A DNA stretch of 64,000 bases from Trichobilharzia regenti (Eukaryota > Platyhelminthes > Trematoda > Strigeidida > Schistosomatidae), in assembly GCA_944472135.2 (NCBI GenBank), contig OX235263.1, positions 1,037,517-1,101,516 of the forward strand, given 5' to 3'. Below, piece after piece: positions 36,287 through 47,724 of this stretch. Position 1 is the stretch's first letter. Every line of letters begins with the position of its first letter. The notes beneath the pieces were generated by a model. That model saw nothing but the letters and a program-made list of their open reading frames with translations. It had not been told where the DNA came from and did not search any database. The position numbers and the translations under genes are program-made.

Positions 36287-36493
36287 GTAAGCAATTGAGC
36301 GATTGATGGGGCTGGCAAAGGCGGTGATGATGACTGTGACGATGACGATGTGATGACTGACAAGATTTGACTGAATTCTTCATTCTGTTGTGGATAAAAT
36401 TTATTTGGATGAAGTTTCACAGTGTGATTCAGTAATGTTTACCAAATTCGACTTTGATATGATTATGAGAAATCAATTGTGTTCGAAACTTGA

Positions 36494-37216
36494 TCAGGAA
36501 ATATTACTGCATAACACTGCATAACCACTGAAACACTGCTTGCTACAACAATCCTCATCACGCTGACATGGAGATTTCGATTCAAGACATCCTTTGACAC
36601 ACTCACCGACAATCGGGTGGAACAGCTTGCACACGTGGGGTGGACAACACTGTTTCGATCTGCTCGGAACACAGAAGCTTCTGAGTGTGACACACGCCTC
36701 GCCATCACCTGAAATGAACACACAGATAGAGACGAAGTGAGAGTTGAAGAGTTGGCACAGATTAATAGTGAGTTCATCATCATCCACATATAGACGTCCT
36801 ACAAGTAACCTCATTTAAACATACAAACAATGAGAAATTCATTCATATAAGGATAGAACTCGTGCACTGTGGTGGAGTACAATTCCATTGATGATCGGAT
36901 TTATTTAGATGAAGTCACATAGTGTTATGCAGTAACATTTCCTGATCAAGTTTCGAACACAATTGATTTCTCATAATCATATCAAAGTCGAATTTGGTAA
37001 ACATTACTGAATCACACTGTGAAACTTCATCCAAATAAATTTTATCCACAACAGAATGAAGAATTCAGTCAAATCTTGTCAGTCATCACATCGTCATCGT
37101 CACAGTCATCATCACCGCCTTTGCCAGCCCCATCAATCGCTCAATTGCTTACCATGAACAGCAACATTGTAGAGTGTGATGAGAACGAGGAACCCGAATA
37201 CCATAGAGGCTTTCAT
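36494..37216 (-). CDS. Double-knottin-like gene C, subfamily I, with altered C-terminus
   Basis: Minus strand. Exon 1 37216-37153 (64 nt), intron 37152-36709 (444 bp, GTAAGC donor, TTTCAG acceptor, phase 1), exon 2 36708-36494. Exon 1 lies in the P2 right arm. Exon 2 lies in the 400-bp spacer and runs into the left arm at 36519. Eleven of the twelve family cysteines keep their spacing, but after QCFSG the reading passes the palindrome junction, and the usual last cysteine and RDK end are replaced by YAVLCSNIS. A cysteine is thus regained three residues later than normal. One Gly in the first loop is Arg. The product is about 92 residues. Whether it folds or is expressed is unknown; it may be a pseudogene. 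Confidence 0.65.
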
Positions 37217-38703
37217 CTTCTTTCTTCTTCGTAATTGGCTGATATTCTTCTCCCACTCACTGTCTCCCTCACAACTACCACACGCGATTTTATACTTGTT
37301 TCTTTGTCAGCAGAACGTGTGGGTGCATGTATTTGATGTGTGATGGTTTGGCTTGTGTCATGATTTGTTAAACTAAATATGAATGACTTACACCCGTTGA
37401 CACAATCTCTTAGTCAAGTGTAATGTTCACTAACACATGCCTCGTTATCCATCACGCCCTTTTTAATCCGATCTGATGTGATTTAATCACATCCATTTGT
37501 AATAAGTCGTACAAGTTTTGTATATACGAGAATTGAATATGACGACATGTTTTGTACCTGTTTGTGCACATGGTGAATAATTTTATACATCTAATGAATA
37601 GTGCGAATTTTTAGATGGAATCCTTATAATTATATGAAATATTATACCTTTAGATTTCATCAATCCCTCTGAAGTTTGTGTCTCTGCACAGCCATCGAAT
37701 ACCTAACTGTAGTGAGTCTACCGTAGTGAGGAAATGTTTTCTGTATGTTTTGTGATCTGTACGAAATTGAATTCAGAATCAGATCTACTGCTTCGCGAAA
37801 GTCTAATACTTTTCCATCCTACACTGTTTGGAAAATTCGTGTACAGTGTGAGAAGGGAAATCTGTTGAAAGTGTGGATATTAGTTTGTGGGAAATACAAC
37901 AACTCGCGAAACTGACCAGACAAAGACGTGCTTTGAGTTTGCGATTGACTTATCATCTCTGATTGAGGTTTCTACAGTGTTGAGTTAGATCTATTCTACT
38001 TTAAAGGGGTCAAGCTTTGTCTTTGAAGTTGATATGTATAAGGATATAGGGTTTTGATCATTGGTGTATTACTGCAATCATCATGTCAATGAGGAGCGAT
38101 ATTGTCAGTAAGATTGAGGTTATACTTCTAGCGTTCGGTAGAAATGGTATATCAAGCGACGAGGTTTTGAAACCATTGATGGGCTAGGGTTGGGTTTTCA
38201 GAAATATGAAAATCAGCTGTTGAAGACTAAAAATTTCTATCCACCTGCATTGTTTTTATTCACTCTTCACAGTACCTCTATCACTCATTCATTCAGCCTG
38301 TTTGTAAGTAGTTTCGTAGTTATCCATTTCATTATTCATCACTATGTAAGTGGACTTTGGTTTGTTCATCACTATAAAGATTGCGTGTTAAAAATTGATG
38401 CATTGTACTCGCTCAACTTTCGAATTTTGATTCCGGCGATAATACACGTTCGTACTCATTCTCAAGTGCCTTTTGATTTACGTTGTGAATGTCGAGTAAT
38501 CACAACGTTACGACACAATAATACACGCGAAGAAGTTCTAGGATATACGTGTAGGCTAGTTTGGTGAAATAAAGCAACACAACAGTTTGTCCACTAATCA
38601 GTGACACACTTCAATACTTCAATTTTGCGTATAAATGGATATTGGATTCCCCAGGTATTCTCGATGTATCGCCTTGTCTTGACACCTTAATTCTGATTCA
38701 CAG
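36920..38703 (-). repeat. Palindrome P2, right arm
   Basis: Mirror of 34736-36519. The inner end carries AGTGTTATGCAGTAACATTT, the outer end reaches TTCACAG. Only isolated substitutions separate the arms. Confidence 0.95.
37287..37294 (-). promoter_or_regulatory. TATA box of gene C
   Basis: TATAAAAT on the minus strand, 71 bases before the ATG. Confidence 0.65.
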
Positions 38704-38939
38704 GTATATTATCATGAACCATCATATTTCCATTTTATTATTAAGTGGTCTAGGTGTTAAATGAAATCTTTTTTTTTGAAAAGTTTCTCCTCTTCTCAAC
38801 TCAAGTAGCTCCTTCTTGAAAAAGAGAGATTGTTCAAAATATAAAACAAATCTGGTGTTAAGAAAATGAACACTTTGATTAAGCTTGAAATGCAAAGATT
38901 GAATACTCTCTATAACGAGAAGTTTCTTCCATGTTTAAT

Positions 38940-39560
38940 CCCTATCCAATGTGTGGAAGTTATTAAAGGAAATCACAGGTGGTAAGCAAATAATGAATGA
39001 TACTTCTGTCGATGATGACATGCTTAATAAATCCTTCATATATGTCCCTGCAGATGTTATGATTTCTAACTCTAATAGTGTAAATAATGACTGCTTCTCA
39101 TGCTTTAATACGAATGATGTCCTCAAGTGTCTTGAATCTCTCAAACCTACTCAGTCCCTTGGTGCTGATGGTGTTCCTGCTGTTATCCTTAAGAAGTGTG
39201 CTGACATCTTATGTTCCCCATTAACCGACATTTTCAACGAATCTTTTTCCAAAAGTATTATAACTGACTCATAGAAAAATATCAAGATTGTTCCAGTGCC
39301 TAAATCAACAAGTGGACCTAATGTTAAGTTTAGACACATTGCCACTATCTCACCTTTTTGAAAGTTATGGAAAGACTTATTTGACTTAATCTTGAACCCC
39401 CTTTAAAGCCTTTTAACGACCCCAACCAGTTTGCATATAAACATAGTAGGTGTACGTTAGATGCCGCTGTCGCCCTACATCATAGTATAGTCTCTAGCTT
39501 AGATAAAAGAGATAAATACGTTCGCTGTGCCTTCCATGATTACACATCTGCATTTGATTC
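38940..39560 (+). mobile_element. CR1-clade element, RT N-terminal fragment
   Basis: The plus strand encodes degenerate CR1 RT start motifs (SLKPTQSLGADGVPAVILKK, then PLTDIFNESF). Stops follow at 39274 and beyond, with recognisable KIVPVPKS and FDLILNPL remnants. 38704-38939 shows nothing recognisable. Confidence 0.7.
38951..39274 (+). pseudogene. CR1 reverse transcriptase N-terminal piece
   Basis: A 107-codon frame with the linker between endonuclease and RT and RT motif 1 (the ADGVPA region), ending in a premature stop where the KIVPVPKS motif should continue. 5' and 3' truncated. Confidence 0.7.
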
Positions 39561-39754
39561 TGTTCCCTGGACTCTCTTGCCAAATAAGCTTGCCGCAACA
39601 CAGGCTGAGAGTTGGACAAAAAAGTGGTTGCAAAAGAGGACATACCATATACAATAATAGAAGAAACTGAATTCACAATCACATCTCATACACCATTATT
39701 CCTTGGAGAAAGTTGTAAACACTTCCCTCCTAATATTTTCTCTCTCACACCTGA

Positions 39755-39935
39755 TGAAATACACTGTTTGAGAAATTCGTGTATAGTGGGAGAAGAGAAA
39801 TCTGTTGAAAGTGTGGATATTAGTTTGTGTGAAATACAAAATCTCATGAAAGTGACCAGATGAAAATGTGCTTGGAGTTTGTGATGGATTTATCATCTGT
39901 GATGGAAGTTTCTGCAGTGTTGACTTAGATCCGTC
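39755..39935 (+). repeat. Diverged copy of a P2 arm segment
   Basis: Matches 37825-38005 in order and orientation (AAATCTGTTGAAAGTGTGGA identical, surroundings diverged). An older duplicate of the same block outside P2. Confidence 0.75.
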
Positions 39936-40039
39936 ATACATTAAACGAGTTAGATATTATAGAGAAGATTCGTGGCTCAGGTGGATGATTTTGATGTGAT
40001 TTTGTTCTCTGAGCTGGATGGTTAGTTTCCGAAGCTTTC

Positions 40040-40735
40040 ATCACCCTACTGGGTGACATCTTCAGCGCATACTTCAATTTGAAGTGAGCTTTTAGATTTC
40101 TCCACGAGTTTATTTATCATCTCTCCTGGTGACCTTGGACGTGATTGGTTGTTTGTGTGTGTTTTCACACCTTCTAGGTTACTTGTATTGGAACTGATTG
40201 TTTCTTTGATTTGAACTTTGACCCTTTGTGTGTGAAGTTCCTTTCTTATTGGTTGATGAATTTTGTCTATCTCGATGTGTCTATTGATTGATGATTCACT
40301 GGAATGCCAAGCTTCTAAAAAATTCTCTAGCATTCTTGTTATTTCCTTTGTCTAATATTTGAACGTTGTCCCAGTCGAATTGATGTCCATGGTTGTCTGT
40401 GTGTAGTGTAATGAGGGAGTGGATATCATGTCTTTTGACGGCTAGCTTATGTTTGCGGATACGAAGACTAAGGGACGTCCACTTTGGCCAATGTAGTGTT
40501 TTTCGCAGTTGTTACAGTTTATTTTGTAGATGATGTTGGTTTTGTCTTCTTTCGCTGTTGAGTCTTTCGGTTGACATAGAATTGAGTGCAGCGACTTTGT
40601 TGGTTTGTGTACGACGTCAATTCCTAAAGGTTTGAAGAGTCTAGTAGTGATTTCTGAGATATCTTTTATATACGGTAAGGCGATTTTCTTTGTGCTTTCC
40701 TTGGTGATTTCTGCCTGTAGTTGAGACAATGCTCC
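40040..40735 (-). mobile_element. Penelope-like element fragment with GIY-YIG region
   Basis: The minus strand has RT-downstream linker motifs (STAKEDKTNIIYKINCNNCE) and the GIY-type HYIGQSGRPL, then NFLEAWHSSESSINRHIEID, with frame breaks. It is joined at about 40714-40735 to the RTE element. Confidence 0.75.
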
Positions 40736-40879
40736 CTAGATTAGTGAATGAAGTAACCTCTTTCAAATCCCTCCCGTTGATGGTGATTGACGTTGGATGT
40801 TGTTGCTGTTGTTGTTTGCTTATTTTCATAACCTCCGTCTTGTCTATGTTTACCTGGAGTCCTGTCTTCGCCGGTTGCT

Positions 40880-41780
40880 TCTTCGACCAGTTTGTCGGTT
40901 TTCGCTTGTAAGTCTTCGATTTTGTGTGACATCAAACATAAATCATCCACGCGCGAAATCCAGGTCTTCTAGGTTCTTCACGTCGGTCCAGGATATTCCT
41001 GTCTTCTCGTTTCCCACTACTGTCTGACGCATAATCCAGTCCACCACAATTAGGAATATCATTGGTGATAGTAAGCACCCTTGTCTGACTCCTGTGTTTA
41101 CTCCAAACGCCTCGCTGAGTCTTCCGTTGTGGATCACTTGGCAGGTGCCGTTGTCGTACAGCTGTTGAATAAGGTTGATGAATATTTGGGGTACGCCATA
41201 GTACTCGAGTAATTTCCAAATTACTTCACGATCAACGCTGTCGAAGGCCTTCTCAAAGTCTATAAAGTTGAGGTAGAGGTTTGATTGCCATTCCATGCTT
41301 TGTTCGATGATGATGATGCGTAGAGTTGCAATTTGGTCAGTACATGATTTGCCTTTCCTGAATCCAGCTTGTTCTGGTCGGAGTTCTGTCTCCAGTGCGT
41401 CCTTTAATCTCTCCAGGATGATGCGACTCAGGATTTTACTTGGCGTCGATAGGAGCATGATTCCTCGCCAGTTCTTGCAGAGTGAGGCTAAAGTCGCCCT
41501 TCTTTGGTAGTTTCACGAGGTAACCTTTCCTCCAGTCAGTAGGCACCTTTCCCTCCTTCCAGACCTTTTGCAATAATGGAGTCAGCATGTCTGCTGTCGT
41601 CTCTGGGTCTGCTTTCAGTGCTTCAGGGGGTATTCCATCTGGTCCGGCTGTTTTTCCAGCTTTCAGAAGTTTGATTGCGTTCAAGACTTCAGCTCTCGTT
41701 GGAGGATTGGTGTCAACTTGCAGTTGTGTGTGCGCTGTTGTTGGTATTTCTGGACGGGTTGCAGGTGATGGTCGGTTCAA
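40880..41780 (-). pseudogene. RTE reverse transcriptase domain, inactivated (copy 1)
   Basis: Minus strand, several overlapping frames. RT motifs: GPDGIPPEALK, RPEQAGFRKGKSCTDQI, NFIDFEKAFDSVDR, GVRQGCLLSP. The catalytic FADD box is broken by four extra bases near 40950 (frame ends DLDFARG, resumes DDLCLMSHK). Another frame change lies near 41440-41490. The RT cannot be active. Confidence 0.85.
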
Positions 41781-42192
41781 GAGTCCTTTGAAGTGATCCG
41801 CCCATTGTTTAATCTGTTTTTCTTCCTTGGTAATTGGGTTCCCTTGGCTGTCTTTTATAGGTTTCGCTTGTGTTGATCTCTTCCCGGATAGAGATTTGGT
41901 TATCTGATATAGTGTCCTCAGGTCCCTTTTGCCTGCTGCCTTCTCAGCTTCAGTGGCAGGTTGTCGTAGAATCGTCTTTTGTCCTTCCTAGCACTCTTCT
42001 TCACTTCTTTGTCCAGTGCTTTGTAAGTTGAGCTCAGCGTCTCTTTCTCCTGTCCGTCCTTGCATTGAATCATTTTCTCTTTCACCATTCTCCTCTCTTC
42101 TATTAATTTCCAAGTGTCCGTTGAGAGCCATTCCTTGTCTTGTCTCTTCTTTCTTCCTAGAACCGTTGAACACGTTTCGTTGAGAATCGCCT

Positions 42193-43182
42193 TCAGAGAC
42201 TTCCAATGTTCTTCCACGCATGATTCTTCAGTGATGTCGCGTAGTGTTTCCTGCTTTGCTCTGACAGTTGCAGTGAAGTGTCTTTTGTGGTTGTGTCCTT
42301 CAGTAATTGAGTGTTGAACTTGCATTGTGGCCTATCCCCAGCTATCCTCGAGGCTTTTAGTTTCACCTTGAAAGTCCCTTGTACTAGATAGTGGTCTGAA
42401 CCCACATCTGCTCCTCTCCTTGACCTTGTGTCCAGTAGGCTCCGTCTCCACTTTCTTGAAATTGAGATGAAGTCTATTTGATTCTTGGTGTTTCCATCTG
42501 GTGAAATCCATGTCGTCTTGTGTATATCCTTGTGTTTGAACACACTACCACCAATCACCAAATCATTGAAGGCGCAGAAGTCTGAGAAGAGTTCACCATT
42601 GTCGTTCATTTCACCGAGGGCCTCACGACCCATGGTGAGTTCTCTTCCTGTGTTGTCTCCTCCCAGCTTCGCATTCATGTCGCCCATCAGGATTTTGATA
42701 TCGCCATTTGGGACGTTGTCCATTATTGCTTGTAGTTGTCTGTAGAACGCCTCCTTCTTCTCTTGTTCTGAGACGTTTGTAGGCGCATAGCATTGAATGA
42801 CTGTAACTTTCCTTCCTTTTGAGTTGAACCTGGCTGTCATTATCCTGGAGGAGATTGGTTCCCACTGCATGAGAGCTTTGGTTGCTGTTGGTGACATCAT
42901 GATGGCCACTCCCTCGGTGTGCTCATGGTTGTCCTCTGGGTGGCCGGAAAAGATTACTGTCTCTCCAGTAGGTAGTTGGCACCTTCCAGTTCCGTTCCAT
43001 CTGCTTTCGCAGATTCCCAACACTTCTATTCTGTACCTTCTCATTTCAGCGGCTATCTGGGCAGCCTTTCCAGTTTCGTACATTGTGCGAACATTCCAGG
43101 TACCCATCCTTACTTTTGCTTTCATCGAAAGAAGGCACATCGGCTGACTGGCTTCCCGAAGGCTTTCACCAGCCTGCGTCAT
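42193..43182 (-). pseudogene. RTE endonuclease domain (copy 1)
   Basis: A frame of 329 codons from ATG 43182. Endonuclease motifs in order: GTWNVRTM near residue 32, the catalytic Glu in ICESRWNG, VIQCYAPT, GDMNAKLG, TTWISPDG with IDFI, and the final SDHYLV. All metal and phosphate contact motifs are intact, so the domain alone looks competent. A frameshift separates it from RT. In a live element it nicks target DNA for target-primed reverse transcription. Confidence 0.85.
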
Positions 43183-43429
43183 TTCACTTCCCCGATTCCA
43201 GCGAAAAGTAAGGCTATTGCTTATGTTTTTAGAATTTTTAATATATTTATTCGTTGAAGTTTCTGTAGCGATTTGGTTGTTTTACAGGGGTGGAGTTGCT
43301 AGCACCACGCCCCAACCCTCCCTCTTTACCCGGGCTTGGGACCGGCGAGAAAACTAGTAAGCTAGTAGACTAGCAAGCTGGTATCGGGCGAGGTTAGTAT
43401 CTAGCGAGGTTGAGGAAATATAATCACAC

Positions 43430-44110
43430 AAAATGTCAACTGTTTTGATCGAAGACACTTTAGTAAGTAACGAGTTTACATCAAAAGAGTACATATTCTT
43501 GTTCATAATATTAATATTGCTACCATCAAGAACATCAAACAATTCAAACGTAACTTTTAACACATACTTACAGAATTGTGTTTTGACTGGATGCAATAAT
43601 TCTGCTAACCATTTAGCAAGTGCGTCGGTGGCACAGTGGTTTGGACTCTCGCCGACTATGCACATGGTCCGAGGTTCGATCCCCTGCCGACGCACAACTT
43701 ATATCTATGGTTGACCTGCGAAATTTGAGCAACCGATATCACGACATGCTGAAAATTCCATACTTGTACCAAAAATACAGTGTGAATGAAGCTGTAATCA
43801 AAAAAGATAATAATAAATCAAATTTATCTTTACTTATGGCATTAGGCCATGAAGCTTCACTAGATTAGCTGTCAATGTGTCTTGCAACAATCGAATATCT
43901 TCTGAGGAGCTATCAGGGCTAAATTCACTTTTATCAACAAGAATAGACATCATGTTAGATTTGTAGTCACTTTTCTTTACAATGACGACTCCAGAACCTT
44001 TATCAGGTTTCGTGATAATTATATTAGAATTTTCCCATAGGTCTTTCAAGGCTTTGAAATTCTGGGAATTTGAAATACTTTTCTCCTATTTAAGACTCTA
44101 TTTAAAACAT
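43430..44110 (-). mobile_element. Penelope-like element, RT N-terminal part
   Basis: The minus strand encodes NSNIIITKPDKGSGVVIVKK, a PLE RT start motif, and after an inserted SINE the RT segment with MYSFDVNSLL. It is truncated by RTE copy 1. Mirror at 55.08-55.73 kb. Confidence 0.8.
43619..43796 (+). repeat. SINE-A within PLE (P3 left arm)
   Basis: Full-length copy with head GTGCGTCGGTGGCACAGTGG and GGTTCGATCCCC. Mirror at 55337-55514, so it inserted before P3 formed. Confidence 0.85.
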
Positions 44111-44472
44111 TCTTCTTCGTTCTTTCACACTCTGTATATCTCGACCATTTTGTCACAACCTATTTTGTGAGAATTCACGCACAAATTTATGTCCGTTCAT
44201 TTATCACAAGACCAAGTATAAATAATGATTGAATGAGACAGTGAACGTGAAGGCGTAGTGTTGAATGCATTATTGCTCTGTGCGTGTTCACACATGCAAG
44301 GATAAGTGACGTGAAACACTTCATATTTCGTTACATCTCTTTAATGACATCGATTTTATGTCTATCACTGAAAGACACCGGTCACACATGAATAACACTT
44401 AAAATGCAATAAACCTTCACATTCACTGAATTCCTTCAGTCATTCATATTAGATCTTGTGACAGACAGCCTG

Positions 44473-44480
44473 TATAAATA
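44473..44480 (+). promoter_or_regulatory. TATA box of subfamily II copy 1
   Basis: TATAAATA, 65 bases before the mutated exon 1. Mirror of the box at 54377-54384. Confidence 0.6.
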
Positions 44481-44718
44481 CTTGTGTCTGAGGTGTTCAG
44501 TAGAACGTAGAGAATGCTTAGTCCATTTGGAAGGAGTATGCAACGGCTTCCGATCTGCAGTTAATCACTTCTCATCTTCATTTACTCTATTCAAGGTACG
44601 TGATGATGAAAGATGTGTTAGTTGAATTGAGGATCTATATATTCATGCTTTTGATAATGTTGTGTTTGTGAGTGAATACTTTTATAATTTTCTTCTGTCA
44701 TATTTCCACCTTTTTATT

Positions 44719-44896
44719 TACAGCTTGATTACACACTGTATTTTAGGTACAAGTATGGAATTTTCAGCATGTCATGATATCGGTACCCCAAATTTCGCAG
44801 GCCAACCATAGATACCAGGTGTGCGTCGGCGAGGAATCGAACCTCGGACCATGTGCATGGTCGACGAAATTCCTAGCCACTGTGACCCCGACGCCT
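44719..44896 (-). repeat. SINE-A in the subfamily II intron (copy 1)
   Basis: Minus strand, head at right (GCGTCGGGGTCACAGTGG). Equivalent copies at 53935-54108 and 61402-61576. Confidence 0.85.
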
Positions 44897-45069
44897 GAAA
44901 TCTATATAAATCTTTATATGACTGGCCATATTCAGGCATTTAAACTAGGATTCTAGTGAGAAGCCGTGACCAGTAGGGTACAGCAGGTTGAAGATGTGGC
45001 AGAAACTCGTCGAAGAAGACATTGGGAAATGGTCGCTCTATACCGTGAACTGGCAGAAGTTAGAATTCA

Positions 45070-45270
45070 AGGACCATTGGATCAGGTACCATTAACTCAA
45101 CGGTCTACGAGCTAGCTCGCCTTTTAACCAGAAAGTCCTCAGTTCAAACCTCTTGGGGTGGGTGCACACTGCCGAAGAGTCCCGAACTAGGACGAAACAA
45201 CGGTCAGGTAATCCAAGGTTTTCCAGTGGTCCTCTCACTGATGTCAGCTCATGGTGAAATCCTCCATGAA
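45070..45270 (+). repeat. Sm-alpha-like element, degenerate hammerhead (copy 1)
   Basis: tRNA-like head (ACTCAACGGTCTACGAG; AGTTCAAACCT), then AGAGTCCCGAACTAGGACGA and AAAC, with stem II intact but the CTGATGA core altered to GCCGAAGA, then CCAAGGTTTTCCAGTGG. Confidence 0.7.
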
Positions 45271-45489
45271 ATTCAGAAACTTTTGATTTACCTGGTTCTA
45301 TATTTCTTATTTTCACTAACTATAGACGCCGTACACACCAGTTTAGATGAGTGTTGATGACAGTGACCATGTACCAAGTCAGACATCGGTAACACGTTGA
45401 GTTCACTGATACTTCCATCAGAACGAACGTCGAATCTTTCAAGTTATTTTTACATGGGTTGGTCATAGTGTTGACTAAAGTGTGATTAA

Positions 45490-47000
45490 GAACACAATAT
45501 TCAGCGAAGTGACTCTTTCAACGAATTGATTATCAAGCTGTACAATCGTATATATATATTGGTTTTATAAAGAAATGATATCCGGTGAGGGAATAAGGTA
45601 GGTCAAGGTGTGAATACATGAAATAATAATAATAGTATGAAATGCAATTAAAATATTTACGATTGTAATCATAGTTAAATGCCAAGTAGCAAAATAGTTC
45701 ATGTCATAAATAGAATAACACATAAAGTGTATATATTTTGGAAAGGCGTACATAATTATGGCATTAGTAGACGAATATAGAATGTTACATAACATGGTGT
45801 GAAATTTGATAAGATACAATTCACTGTTGTAAAAATAAAAAAGTATAAAAATTAATAATTTTGGGTTTGAAATGACAAGGGGGTCAAGTGGAAAAGATTC
45901 AGAGTGAGAATAGTGACAATAAAAATGATTTATTGACAGCAACATGAAAGATAAGCAGTGTAAACTGGTCACCGACTCAGTTCCCGAAGAACTTGGAATT
46001 CAAAGGTGATCTAGCTTCAGATACGCTTGTCTCTCTAAATCAGTCAGTAAGACGTTCTTTGCAGCAAAAGTACATATGACGTTCACTAGCCTCAAGTTGT
46101 TCTCTACCTCTGTAAAAGATTATCTCCCGTCTGGCCGCCTCCATGTGCATCTATCAGTTCACCTGCTCCCCTTGTGGAGCAAGGCACATTGGCCGTAGTC
46201 AGAGGATGCCACTTTCCACACGGACACGAGAACATATTCCAGCTGCATGGTCTTACAATGGAGAAAGGAAGTGTGTGCGAAGCTCTATTCTAGAACATCT
46301 GATCGACTTCTGTCACTCGGTCAACCCTGACAATGATTTCAAGATCATATATAGAATCCAGCTAAGTTCCTGCGTTTTGTTCGTTACAGACTTCTAAAGA
46401 CAGCTGAGGCCTTGACAATTCATGACTTTAAGCCGGAACTTTGCATACAAAAGAGGTATGTACAATCCCTACTTCTACCTTGGCCGTAGAGGGATAGTCA
46501 TTTATTTATTTTGTTTATTTAGTTATTCTATGTACTTTTCCATAATTACTTCGATTATTAATTATTATTATTACTATTCTCACTCTGAATCTTTTCCACT
46601 TGACCCCCTTGTCATTTTAAACCCAAAATTATTAGTTTTTATACTTTTTTATTTTTACAACAGTGAATTCTATCCTATCACATTTCACACCATGTTATGT
46701 AACATTCTATATTCGTCTACTAATGCCATAATTATGTACGCCTTTTCAAAATCTCTACACCTTATGTGTTATTCTATTTATGACATTGATTGTTTTTCTA
46801 TTATTATAATCACATATATTCTAATTGCATTTCATACTACTATTATTATTATTATTTCATGTATTCACACCTCTGACCTAACTTATTCCCTCACCGGATA
46901 TCATTTCTTTATAAAACCATATATATATACGATTGTACAGCTTGATAATCAATTCGTTGGAAAGAGTCACTTCGCTGAATATTGCGTTCTCAATGCTACA
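45490..47000 (+). mobile_element. Penelope-like element fragment flanked by inverted 3' UTRs (copy 1)
   Basis: GIY-YIG C-terminal remnant at 46.0-46.49 kb (MCIYQFTCSPCGARHIGRSQ), 3' UTR at 46.49-47.0 kb, and an inverted copy of that 3' UTR at 45.49-45.97 kb on its 5' side. The long hydrophobic frames in both UTRs are AT-rich artefacts. Frame breaks are present in the coding part. Confidence 0.8.
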
Positions 47001-47724
47001 ATGAGAATCACTAAAGTGGGATTGTTATTTTAAATTTTACATTTCAGGTAGCCTGTCGGATTGTATTCCAGATGGAAAGCCTTGTCATCCAACGAAAACA
47101 AGAGACTGCTGTCCATCAAGCATATGCGCAATGTTTAATCCTGTGTTGGGAAAGTGTCACAAAGACTGTCTTCCATCGAAATCACAATGTCAGAAGAATG
47201 AAGACTGCTGTAGCAAGCAGTGTAAAAACGGCCACTGTACAGATAAATAGTCGTTAATCTTTCCATCCATCAGAGGATAGTGACACTGTCTTCGGGAAGT
47301 GATTCGTCACACAATTTATCTCACTGAACAGACTGCATGCGCAAAAATACAATGATTTAGTTTGCTAGTGCAGGATTTCTTTTAGTGTCTTTAAGTGCCT
47401 TTGAACCGTTGTTCAGCAATAAGTTTAGAATTTATGAAGAATGATTGTTGATAATGAAATGCATTTTCCAATGGAAATATTGATACACAAGCATATGCAT
47501 GGGTGGGCGTGAGTGGTGTTAATTTTATTATCATTCGTTGGGCATTGTGCAAAATGATTTTGAAAAAGTGCTGGCTCCAAACAACCGATTAGATCTGTGT
47601 AAAGTTCAGAGCTGGCCAGAGTACCTCTTAGTATATGTCCCTTTTTTAACTCCGCCTTCTATCCATCTTAGTTTAAGTAATGTACTGTAGCCACCATTCT
47701 TGGTAACTCCCCATCATGGTGCAC

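Larger units (their letters stand above)
34736..36519 (+). repeat. Palindrome P2, left arm
   Basis: Near-perfect reverse complement of 36920-38703, symmetric about 36719.5. Two open frames (125 and 71 codons) are identical in both arms, but I recognise neither. They probably reflect arm identity rather than coding selection. It holds the orphan plus-strand exon 1. Confidence 0.95.
40714..43415 (-). mobile_element. RTE-clade (SR2-like) non-LTR element, copy 1
   Basis: Minus strand: 5' leader 43415-43185, apurinic-type endonuclease, RT, truncated after RT at about 40714 where PLE sequence begins. It shares several frame breaks with copy 2 at 57.2-60.6 kb, including a 4-base insertion inside the RT active site. 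Confidence 0.88.
44538..47250 (+). pseudogene. Double-knottin-like gene, subfamily II, copy 1 (nonsense in signal peptide)
   Basis: Exon 1 44538-44595 (58 nt) begins MQRLPICS and then hits TAA at 44562-44564, where the mirror copy has TTA. The donor GTACGT is intact. An upstream in-frame ATG (44514) does not avoid the stop. Intron 44596-47047 holds SINE-A, an Sm-alpha-like element and a PLE hairpin. Exon 2 47048-47250 (203 nt, after TTTCAG) keeps all 12 cysteines in the family spacing and ends CTDK. The open frame starting with Met at 47072 is a different, non-cysteine frame. As read, this copy cannot make the secreted product. Confidence 0.8.

Noticed and set aside
42485..43147. Plus-strand frames opposite the RTE endonuclease
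   Set aside because: They are shadows of the minus-strand endonuclease frame, which carries all the catalytic motifs.
46422..47033. Long hydrophobic frames of 160-208 codons in the PLE hairpins, resembling membrane proteins
   Set aside because: They lie in AT-rich PLE 3' UTRs, occur on inverted copies of the same sequence and start inside the GIY-YIG region out of frame.
47072..47257. A 61-codon Met-initiated frame repeated at 51.6 and 63.8 kb
   Set aside because: Its conservation follows from DNA identity of the copies. The neighbouring frame has the family cysteines, correct phase and splice acceptor.
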